Position numbers and translations under genes: made by a program. The notes beneath the pieces were generated by a model that did no database searches, was not told where the DNA came from, and saw only the letters and a list, made by a program, of their open reading frames with translations. 6,188 nt of DNA, taken from positions 1 to 6,188 of the forward strand of contig DAOVDP010000078.1 in assembly GCA_030669445.1 (NCBI GenBank), written 5' to 3'. Below, in pieces: positions 1 to 5,018 of this stretch. How positions within the stretch are numbered: the stretch's first letter is position 1; each line of letters starts with the position of its first letter. The stretch is from Candidatus Latescibacterota bacterium (GTDB lineage: Bacteria; Latescibacterota; MVCY01).

Positions 1-349
1 AGGAGTGGCCTTAGAAGCCACTAAACCGAACTGGTCTATCTACCAGGAACAGAAGAAACAAAAAGTTATGCAAGGAAATCGACTCAAAAGGACGGCGCAA
101 AATCTGGCCAGAGAACTGGGGAAGATATCCTTGACTGCCGCTGTCTCCGTAGGTGAAGAGGACAGGGTATTTGGAGCAGTGACAGCCCAGACCATCACTG
201 AGTTGCTCAAGGCAAAGGATTATGATATCGACCGGCGAAAGATAATTTTAGACGAGCCTATAAAAGCCTTAGGGGTTTATTCAATAGAGATCAGATTACA
301 CCCCGAGGTGGAAACAAAGGTCAAACTCTGGGTGGTCAAAGAGCATTAG
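1..349 (+). CDS. rplI: 50S ribosomal protein L9, C-terminal part (5' end outside window)
   Basis: L9 binds domain V of 23S rRNA near the base of the L1 stalk and helps maintain reading-frame fidelity. The frame is open from base 2 and starts at Gly-Val-Ala-Leu-Glu-Ala-Thr, which matches the conserved end of the N-terminal rRNA-binding domain of L9 (about residue 34 of a 148-residue protein). The GTG at position 5 is therefore an internal valine codon, not the start. The charged connecting helix follows, then the C-terminal domain with the family's landmarks: VFGAVTAQTI, the DRRKI.L stretch, and LGVYSIEIRLHPEV near the end. The 115 residues present plus about 33 missing ones give a normal L9 length. 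The DUF151 gene starts 45 bases after the stop with no terminator between them, so the two are probably co-transcribed. Confidence 0.96.
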   Translation, partial: GVALEATKPNWSIYQEQKKQKVMQGNRLKRTAQNLARELGKISLTAAVSVGEEDRVFGAVTAQTITELLKAKDYDIDRRKIILDEPIKALGVYSIEIRLHPEVETKVKLWVVKEH

Positions 350-373
350 TCTGAGCTAATATTGGTCTTAGGT

Positions 374-386
374 CCTCCCCTGGAGG
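374..386 (+). promoter_or_regulatory. Ribosome binding site of the DUF151 gene in a possible SD-sequestering hairpin
   Basis: GGAGG at 382-386 lies 8 bases before the ATG at 395 and fixes that start. CCTCC at 374-378 is its exact complement, separated by a 3-base loop, so the mRNA can fold the ribosome binding site into a 5-bp stem. The upstream rplI stop codon at 347-349 is only 25 bases away, so a ribosome terminating on rplI could help open the stem (inference). The stem is short and may be incidental. Confidence 0.5.
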
Positions 387-394
387 CAGAGATT

Positions 395-877
395 ATGGTA
401 AGAGTAGATGTGTCAGGGTTAGCAATAGATAATCGGAGCAATTCACCCGTGGTGTTATTGAAGGAGGTGGGTGGAGACCGTGTTCTCCCCATCTGGATAG
501 GCCAAGCCGAGGCCAGTGCTATTGCCTTTGAATTGAGTGGGCTAAACTTCAGAAGGCCGCTGACCCACGACCTGTTCAAAAGCGTTCTGGATGCCCTGGA
601 GGTGAAACTGACCAGGATGGTCATCTCAGAGCTTGTCGATCAGACCTTTTATGCTCAGTTTTTCTTACAGATGGGCAAGAAGGTGTTCAAAATAGACGCC
701 CGCCCCTCCGATTCCATCATTATGGCACTGAAACTGAAGGCCCCCATATTCGTTGCCGAAGAGATTCTGGAAACGGAAAACCCATCGGAAGAGGACAACC
801 CAGAGAAAAAGGCTCAGAGACTACGAGATAGACTTAACCGCATTAATCCCGAGGATTTCGGGAAGTTCAACATTTAA
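395..877 (+). CDS. DUF151 / bifunctional nuclease (BFN) domain protein
   Basis: A 160-residue member of the DUF151 family (BFN domain). Plant homologues have reported DNase and RNase activity, but the role of bacterial members is poorly defined. Family landmarks run in order: residues 31-40 (LPIWIGQAEA), 54-60 (RPLTHDL), the beta-strand region with FYAQFF near 85-90, and the most conserved block at 100-113 (IDARPSDSIIMALK). A charged C-terminal helix follows and ends in NPEDFG (151-156), a typical ending for the family. I chose the ATG at 395 over the TTG at 362, which is open in the same frame, because GGAGG lies 8 bases upstream and the protein then begins MVRVDVSGLA as family members do. 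No signal peptide or membrane segment is visible, so it is probably cytoplasmic. It follows rplI and is likely in the same transcript. Confidence 0.9.
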   Translation: MVRVDVSGLAIDNRSNSPVVLLKEVGGDRVLPIWIGQAEASAIAFELSGLNFRRPLTHDLFKSVLDALEVKLTRMVISELVDQTFYAQFFLQMGKKVFKIDARPSDSIIMALKLKAPIFVAEEILETENPSEEDNPEKKAQRLRDRLNRINPEDFGKFNI

Positions 878-1037
878 CTGCTTCCCCCCGTTGTAATCCC
901 CTGCTGTTATCTCTGTTTAAATCGTAAGTTGCCCTCTAATCTTGTTCTATACAGTTTTCCCTATCTTCCTTAAACTTGATTTGTAAACGCTCATGCCGGC
1001 AGGGTCGGCACCATGAAGGATGAAAAAAACCAGTTTC

Positions 1038-1094
1038 TGCTCAAAGGCCCGTCCCCGGGCCGTCTGAGCCCACCCGAGGACGGGTGGGTGAGCA
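1038..1094. other. Candidate three-way-junction structured element with alternative pairings
   Basis: Outer stem: TGCTCA at 1038-1043 pairs with TGAGCA at 1089-1094. Inside it are two perfect hairpins: GGCCCG (1046-1051) with CGGGCC (1056-1061) around a 4-base loop, and CCCACCCG (1069-1076) with CGGGTGGG (1081-1088) around the loop AGGA. The second hairpin abuts the outer stem, as expected for coaxial stacking. Two competing pairings also exist. CCCGTCC (1048-1054) can pair with GGACGGG (1078-1084), which would break both hairpins. GCTCA (1039-1043) can also pair with TGAGC at 1065-1069. The strand is undetermined because DNA palindromes are symmetric. It could be a leader or small RNA, or a decayed repeat. 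I do not recognise a known riboswitch class. Confidence 0.45.
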
Positions 1095-1137
1095 TCTATT
1101 GCTGCTATTTTCGGAGTAAAAAGACCCTAACCCTGAT

Positions 1138-1230
1138 TTCACCACAGACACAGAGGACACAGAGAGAAATAAATGCAAAATAATCAGGTAATTATATGTT
1201 TACTTTTCTCCGTGTTTCCATGGTAGATTT
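1138..1230. repeat. CACAGAGG-family imperfect inverted repeat
   Basis: The left arm at about 1138-1169 reads TTCACCACAGACACAGAGG and then ACACAGAGAGAAA. The right arm at about 1204-1230 (TTTTCTCCGTGTTTCC then ATGGTAGATTTT) is a degenerate reverse complement of it. About 35 bases of AT-rich sequence separate them. This matches, from memory, a widespread repeat of the form ACCACAGAGACACAGAGGACACAGAGA paired with an inverted copy, found between genes in many environmental bacterial genomes. Its function is not known to me. The transcript could form a long imperfect stem. Confidence 0.6.
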
Positions 1231-1238
1231 TAGACTTT

Positions 1239-1266
1239 TTGCGAATCAATCACTCTTAACTATACT
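1239..1266 (+). promoter_or_regulatory. Candidate sigma-70-type promoter for the CxxC protein gene
   Basis: TTGCGA at 1239-1244 (4 of 6 to TTGACA) and TATACT at 1261-1266 (5 of 6 to TATAAT) are 16 bases apart. Transcription would start near 1273, giving a leader of about 30 bases that contains GGAGGA just before the ATG at 1303. Placement directly upstream of a gene after a long non-coding gap supports it, but the match is only moderate and untested. Confidence 0.45.
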
Positions 1267-1302
1267 TGGTACCGGATTTAATACAATACAGGAGGAAGTT
1301 CT

Positions 1303-1506
1303 ATGAAACAAAAAGAGACAAAGACCGAGGTCTTGTTTTGCACAGATTGTTCTTTTATCAGTAACGAATCTGTCATCTTAGAGAAAAAAGCGAAGGCAAT
1401 AAATGTCCACGGCAAAGAGATTCACGGATGGGTTGTCAAAATAGCGGTGCCTGCCACCGATGGACCTGTTCCGCTCGGCTACACCAGAACTGAGGAGGTG
1501 GAGTAG
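1303..1506 (+). CDS. Uncharacterised small CxxC protein (67 residues)
   Basis: I do not recognise the family. The start is well supported: GGAGGA at 1291-1296 lies 6 bases before the ATG. The protein is short and lysine/glutamate-rich. It has one CxxC pair (C13-T-D-C16) near the N-terminus and no further cysteines, so it could bind a metal only as a dimer or act as a redox pair. It lacks the GxxCPxC context of the small thioredoxin-like proteins often seen beside ArsP-type permeases. The second half (residues 33-62, containing INVHGKEIHGWVVKIAVP and LGYTR) looks like a small beta-rich domain. There is no signal peptide or membrane segment. Its last codons carry AGGAGGT (1493-1499), the ribosome binding site of the nitroreductase gene, so the two genes are translationally close and probably one operon. 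Confidence 0.7.
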   Translation: MKQKETKTEVLFCTDCSFISNESVILEKKAKAINVHGKEIHGWVVKIAVPATDGPVPLGYTRTEEVE

Positions 1507-1510
1507 TAAG

Positions 1511-1786
1511 ATGGACGTTTATCAGACGATTAAACAGCGAAGAAGTATCAGAATATATCGGCCAGATCCTGTGCCGGCGGAAAAATTAAATACAGTTCTG
1601 GATGCGATGCGACTTGCCCCTTCAGGGAGAAACGCTCAGCCCTGGAGATTTGTTGTGATTAAAGATGCCGGACTGAGAGAGAAATTGGTGGAAGCATGCA
1701 ATGGACAGCGGTTTGTGGGAGAAGCTCCAGTGGTTAAATTAACCGTTTGCACAACGGTTTCGCCACATCGCCTATTGCAGCCTTAA
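1511..1786 (+). pseudogene. Truncated nitroreductase-family protein (N-terminal half only)
   Basis: Nitroreductases are FMN-dependent NAD(P)H oxidoreductases, usually homodimers of about 165-220 residues. This frame encodes only 91. The start at 1511 is preceded by AGGAGGT (1493-1499) inside the end of the previous gene. The N-terminal FMN-binding signature is intact: QRRSIRIYRP (9-18) and APSGRNAQPW (36-45), then FVGEAPVV (68-75). After that the sequence drifts into CTTVSPHRLLQP and stops. The central helices and the C-terminal FMN/dimer region (normally with a GLGTCWIG-like motif) are absent, and no frame in 1787-1850 restores them. A deletion or replacement is therefore more likely than a single frameshift. 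The break coincides with several small dyad repeats. It is probably inactive, since residues from the missing half help complete the active site in known family members. Confidence 0.8.
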
Positions 1787-1797
1787 CATTACCTTAA
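1732..1797. repeat. Cluster of small dyads and direct repeats at the nitroreductase break point
   Basis: GGTTAA-A-TTAACC (1732-1744) is a perfect dyad. Overlapping it, AACCGTT (1741-1747) pairs with AACGGTT (1753-1759) around a 5-base loop, so AACC at 1741-1744 can pair on either side. CCTTAA occurs twice in direct orientation (1781-1786 and 1792-1797), 5 bases apart. The cluster sits where similarity to nitroreductases fades. It could mark a past insertion, excision or recombination site. The match to integron attC core boxes is too poor to call it one. Confidence 0.5.
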
Positions 1798-1850
1798 GTC
1801 AGAATCATAACTCCAGCAGGCTAATGTATTGAATTCGGCAAGGCGGAAAG

Positions 1851-2846
1851 TTGGATTTCCCCGGTCACATTTTTCATCTGTTCTGGCGGCTCATTGCAAC
1901 GATAGAGTATGTTCTTGAGGGCACATACACAATAAGAGTGCTGGCCGGGGTGGGGGATTTGCTGTCACAATTGTGGTATTTCGCCCTGGCAGCCGTGGCA
2001 ATCGCCGCCGTATTCTCTGTTCTTTTCTCCGGAGAGAGGATGTCGGGATTTCTGGGGAGAAAGAGAAAATCCGCTGTTGCCTTAGCCTGCTTAGTGGGCG
2101 TAATATCTCCCCTACCCACCTTTGCCGCTATTCCCTTAATTGCTGCCCTATTTCACACAGGAGTTTCCCTTTCGCCCTTGATGGCCTTCCTTGTTGCCTC
2201 TCCCTTGATGAATCCCTCTCTGTTTGTCCTCACTGCCGGGGCGATGGGGATGAGAATGGCACTGGCCAGAACCATCAGTGCCTTTCTGCTGGGAGGCTCC
2301 GCTGGAGCACTCACTAACTATTTGTCAAATAGAAATATGCTCTCCTTCGCTGTTGACAGGTCAGAAAATCAGAAACAAAACCCTCTGCTGAACTGCGAAA
2401 GTCGATCGAGACCCTCCCTTGAGAAAAACAGCGGTGGGCTGCAAATTCGTTTGTTTTGCAAAGAGTTCTGCAAGCTTTTCGTATTTATCGGAAGATATTT
2501 TTTGTTGGGCATCTTTATCGCTGCAATTGTGCAAACGCTCATCCCATCCGGGTGGATTATCTCCCTGTTGGGCAAACAGAGCAGATTTGCGGTGTTAACA
2601 GCTGTGGCTATGGGAGTGCCGCTTTATGCCTGCGGCGGTGGGAGCATTCCGATAATAGAAGTGCTCGCACGGATGGGAATGAGCCAGGGGGCTGCTCTGG
2701 CTTTCTTTATCTCTGGGCCGGCAACCAAGTTCTCCACTCTCGTTGCCTTGTATGCCACCTTCAACAAGAAGATGGTAGCGTTTTACCTACTTATTACGCT
2801 GGTGGGAGCAAGTATTCTGGGCTACGCCTATTCTCTGCTCAATTGA
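1851..2846 (+). CDS. ArsP/DUF318-type permease, polytopic inner membrane protein
   Basis: A 331-residue integral membrane protein of the permease family that includes ArsP and YraQ-like proteins (Pfam 'Permease'). Characterised relatives export organoarsenicals or have been linked to metal export; the substrate here is unknown. It has an internal duplication. Residues about 86-127 (SPLPTFAAIPL then AFLVASPLMNPSLFVL) and about 256-300 (VPLYACGGGSIPI then AFFISGPATKFSTLVAL) are related membrane re-entrant or helix-pair blocks. A hydrophilic, charged, likely cytoplasmic loop at about 160-200 separates the halves. The cysteine-glycine element occurs only in the second half (C261). The start is uncertain: the TTG at 1851 has only a weak purine stretch (AGGCGGAAAG) upstream, and the frame is closed by TGA at 1830-1832. 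It follows the broken nitroreductase by 64 bases, so its 5' end may have been altered by the same event. Confidence 0.85.
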   Translation: MDFPGHIFHLFWRLIATIEYVLEGTYTIRVLAGVGDLLSQLWYFALAAVAIAAVFSVLFSGERMSGFLGRKRKSAVALACLVGVISPLPTFAAIPLIAALFHTGVSLSPLMAFLVASPLMNPSLFVLTAGAMGMRMALARTISAFLLGGSAGALTNYLSNRNMLSFAVDRSENQKQNPLLNCESRSRPSLEKNSGGLQIRLFCKEFCKLFVFIGRYFLLGIFIAAIVQTLIPSGWIISLLGKQSRFAVLTAVAMGVPLYACGGGSIPIIEVLARMGMSQGAALAFFISGPATKFSTLVALYATFNKKMVAFYLLITLVGASILGYAYSLLN

Positions 2847-2885
2847 GAAGTGGTTATAAACATCTTAGAAACCATTTTAAAAATG

Positions 2886-2917
2886 ACCACGCACAGAGAG
2901 GGTACAAAGAAAAAAAT
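2886..2917 (+). repeat. Degenerate second copy of the CACAGAGG-family repeat
   Basis: The stretch ACCAC.GCACAGAG.AGGGTACAAAGAAAAAAA resembles the left arm at 1138-1169 in the same orientation, with several substitutions and short gaps. No convincing inverted partner follows. It lies in the 178-base gap between the permease and dehydrogenase genes. That gap otherwise shows a TATACT at 2935-2940 without a good -35, and the strong ribosome binding site AGGAGGT at 3011-3017. Confidence 0.35.
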
Positions 2918-3024
2918 CTATCCACAATGGTCTGTATACTGATGTTATATGAGAGGAATCTAACTAAGAAATAATTGGAGCAGTATTGAGGTACATCGTC
3001 ATTTGAAAAGAGGAGGTCTAATTT

Positions 3025-3774
3025 ATGGATTTGAGAGGCAAGAAAGCGCTGGTTACCGGTGCCAGTCGTGGCATCGGCAAAGCAACAGCCCTAGCCCTGG
3101 TCCAGGAAGGGGCAGATGTTGCGATCAATTATGTAAGTAACGCAAAATTGGCTTCGGAGATAGCAGAGCAGATCAAGGCAATGGGAAGTAAGACCTTATT
3201 GTCTCAGGCCGATGTTGGTGATCCTCAGCAGGTGGAGGCTATGTTCCGCAGCATCCAGCAGGAATGGGGCGGGTTGGATGTGCTGGTCAACAATGCTGGC
3301 GGCCGCTGCGATGGCTCACTGTTGGAGCTTGACGAGTCTGCCTGGCAGCGGGCGCTTGAGGTTCACCTTCTTGGAACAGCTCGTTGCTGCCGTTTAGCCC
3401 TGCCAGCTATGATTGAGAGAAAAGAAGGGGCGATTGTTAACATAGGTTCAGTGGCTGGATTGCGAGGCGTGAAGGGTATTGCAGCCTACGCTGCGGTCAA
3501 AGCAGCGGTGATGCACCTTACCCGTTGTCTGGCCATGGAAGTTAGCCAGGATAATGTGCGGGTCAACTGTGTGGCACCGGGGATTATTGACACCGATTTT
3601 CACGCTGTCACCCCGGCAGAGGCTAAAAGACACGCCATAGATAACCGCATTATGCTGCATCGGCTGGGCAAACCCGAAGAAGTGGCTCAGGCGGTTGTCT
3701 CTCTGGTGAAAAATGATTATATTACTGGTGAGGTCTTAGTGGTCGACGGGGGGTTGACCATGCGAATAGCCTGA
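3025..3774 (+). CDS. Short-chain dehydrogenase/reductase, FabG-like (3-oxoacyl-ACP reductase family)
   Basis: A 249-residue classical SDR, the usual length. SDRs of this type use NAD(P)H to reduce ketones or oxidise alcohols in the cytoplasm, and FabG reduces 3-oxoacyl-ACP in fatty acid synthesis. Visible motifs: cofactor-binding TGASRGIG (11-18), D63 in ADV, NNAG (89-92), catalytic S142, Y155 and K159 (YxxxK), and APG (184-186). The C-terminus has the FabG-like YITGEVLVVDGG. The fourth member of the usual N-S-Y-K tetrad is unusual: in the helix reading WQRALEVHLLG the expected Asn is His114. AGGAGGT at 3011-3017, 7 bases before the ATG, sets the start firmly. It is not beside other fatty acid genes, so the true substrate is open. 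A general 'SDR family oxidoreductase' is the safe name. Confidence 0.9.
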   Translation: MDLRGKKALVTGASRGIGKATALALVQEGADVAINYVSNAKLASEIAEQIKAMGSKTLLSQADVGDPQQVEAMFRSIQQEWGGLDVLVNNAGGRCDGSLLELDESAWQRALEVHLLGTARCCRLALPAMIERKEGAIVNIGSVAGLRGVKGIAAYAAVKAAVMHLTRCLAMEVSQDNVRVNCVAPGIIDTDFHAVTPAEAKRHAIDNRIMLHRLGKPEEVAQAVVSLVKNDYITGEVLVVDGGLTMRIA

Positions 3775-3851
3775 AAAAAGTGACAAAATCCAAAGCGTGA
3801 TCCGTTTGTAAACTTTCAAGAAATAGTTAAACTATATTATGCTCCCAGTAG

Positions 3852-3869
3852 TAGATCAGTTTAGATCTA
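3852..3869. repeat. TAGATC/GATCTA dyad upstream of the GT4 gene
   Basis: TAGATC (3852-3857) and GATCTA (3864-3869) are perfect inverted repeats with a 6-base spacer. TAGATC also recurs directly at 3862-3867. The dyad lies 33 bases before the preferred ATG of the glycosyltransferase and downstream of an AT-rich stretch (TATATTAT at 3833-3840). It could be an operator or mRNA hairpin, or be fortuitous. I could not find a well-spaced -35 for the AT-rich element. Confidence 0.3.
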
Positions 3870-3902
3870 TCTAAGTCAATGCTGATAAGTTTTGCTCTCG
3901 CT

Positions 3903-5018
3903 ATGAAAATTTTGCACATCGACTCGGAGAAAAGCTGGCGGGGAGGACAAAATCAGGTGCTTCTGCTCTCATTATTTCTGGTGAGGCAAGGACACCAGGT
4001 GGCTGTGGCCTGTCCTCCGGACAGTCAGTTAGCCAAAAGGGCAACAGAGAGAGGCGTCAGTATAGAACCTCTCCCTATGTGGGGGGAGTTTGACTTGAGG
4101 GCAGGGTATAAATTAGCCCGGTTGATCAAAAGGGAAGGCTACCAGGTTGCCCACTGCCACACCGCCCATGCCCATTCTGTAGGAATAATAGCCTCTAAAC
4201 TGACCAGAATTCCAGCCCTGATTGTCTCCCGTCGGGTTGATTTCCCCGCAGGAGGCAAAGGTTGGCTTAATTCCTATAAGTACAAAGCAGCGGAGAGATT
4301 TATCGCCGTCTCCAAAGGGGTTAAAGAAGTCTTAATCAAAACCGGAATTGCAGAAGAAAAGGTAATAATCGTCCACAGCGGGATAGACCTGCGGCGATTT
4401 GAAAATATCGATTCTCCTGAAGACCTTTATAAGGAATTCCAGCTGAAGGGAAAAGAAAAAGTGGTGGGCATAGTGGCTGCTTTGGCTCCCCACAAGGATT
4501 ATCCCAATTTTCTTCGGGCTGCCAGAATTGTGGCTGACCAGCTGCCCCAGGTCAGATTCCTGATCGTAGGAGAAGGCAAGGAAGCAGGTAGATTGAAGCA
4601 ATTGACCATTGAACTGGGCCTTAAGAACTCGGTCATTTTCACCGGCTTCCGGGAAGATATCCCCAGGCTCCTTTCTCTGTTTGATGTATTTGTGATATCT
4701 TCCTATCTGGAAGGCTTGTGCACCTCAATTCTGGATGCAATGGCCGCTGGAGTACCGGTAGTGGCAACTGAGACGGGGGGCATACCGGATGTGGTTAACA
4801 ACGAAGATAACGGGATTTTAGTGCCGCTCAGGGATCCAAAGAGATTGGCTGAAGGGATCTTAAGGGTGCTCAATGATTCTAACTTGGCACAGGGGATGGT
4901 CAAAGCGGGCCATAGCACAGTCAGGCGATTCTCTGCTGAACAGATGGCAAAGAAAACCGAGGAGGTCTACCGTTCTGTGTTGACAGAAAAGCGAGGAAGT
5001 GGTGGTGGTGAACTATAG
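3903..5018 (+). CDS. Glycosyltransferase family 4-like (GT-B fold)
   Basis: A 371-residue GT-B glycosyltransferase that transfers a sugar from a nucleotide-sugar donor, probably at the inner face of the membrane during lipopolysaccharide, capsule or glycolipid assembly. The N-terminal acceptor-side domain begins MKILHIDSEKSWRGGQ, with the glycine loop at 13-16, and contains the histidine-rich stretch HCHTAHAH (84-91), common in this subfamily. The second Rossmann domain starts near residue 187 (VVGIVAALAPHKD) and has FLIVGEG (219-225), VIFTGFRED (244-252) and the E-x7-E-type donor site E270-x7-D278, followed by GVPVVATETGGIPDVV. The D at the second position is conservative. I prefer the ATG at 3903 over the in-frame ATG at 3879 because the protein then starts at the canonical first beta strand. 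Neither has a clear ribosome binding site. The acceptor is unknown. Confidence 0.9.
   Translation: MKILHIDSEKSWRGGQNQVLLLSLFLVRQGHQVAVACPPDSQLAKRATERGVSIEPLPMWGEFDLRAGYKLARLIKREGYQVAHCHTAHAHSVGIIASKLTRIPALIVSRRVDFPAGGKGWLNSYKYKAAERFIAVSKGVKEVLIKTGIAEEKVIIVHSGIDLRRFENIDSPEDLYKEFQLKGKEKVVGIVAALAPHKDYPNFLRAARIVADQLPQVRFLIVGEGKEAGRLKQLTIELGLKNSVIFTGFREDIPRLLSLFDVFVISSYLEGLCTSILDAMAAGVPVVATETGGIPDVVNNEDNGILVPLRDPKRLAEGILRVLNDSNLAQGMVKAGHSTVRRFSAEQMAKKTEEVYRSVLTEKRGSGGGEL

Larger units (their letters stand above)
878..1302. other. 425-base intergenic region with structured and repetitive elements, no gene
   Basis: I find no supported coding sequence on either strand, and no tRNA or rRNA. Reading left to right it holds: an AT-rich start without a convincing T-tailed terminator; a 5-bp hairpin TGCCG/CGGCA at 994-1010 with a 7-base loop; a GC-rich multibranch element at 1038-1094; a CACAGAGG-family inverted repeat at about 1138-1230; a candidate promoter at 1239-1266; and the ribosome binding site GGAGGA at 1291-1296 for the next gene. 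The last three elements are listed separately. Confidence 0.7.

Noticed and set aside
346..624. 92-residue minus-strand open frame opposite the DUF151 gene
   Set aside because: It is antisense to a conserved family and has no start signals or recognisable domain.
1732..1800. Possible integron attC site
   Set aside because: GTTAAAT fits the loose GTTRRRY core box, but a properly placed partner box, the paired inner boxes and any integrase or cassette array are missing.
1973..2317. 114-residue plus-strand open frame inside the permease gene
   Set aside because: It overlaps the well-supported permease in another frame, lacks a ribosome binding site and reads as arginine/cysteine/serine-rich nonsense.
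2456..2974. 172-residue plus-strand open frame overlapping the permease end and the following gap
   Set aside because: It is mostly a frame-shifted reading of the permease, has no recognisable motif, and its short extension past 2846 has no ribosome binding site of its own.
3805..3840. Promoter for the GT4 gene (TTTGTA or TTTCAA with TATATT)
   Set aside because: Spacings are about 22 or 13 bases, outside the workable range, so the AT-rich stretch alone is not enough.
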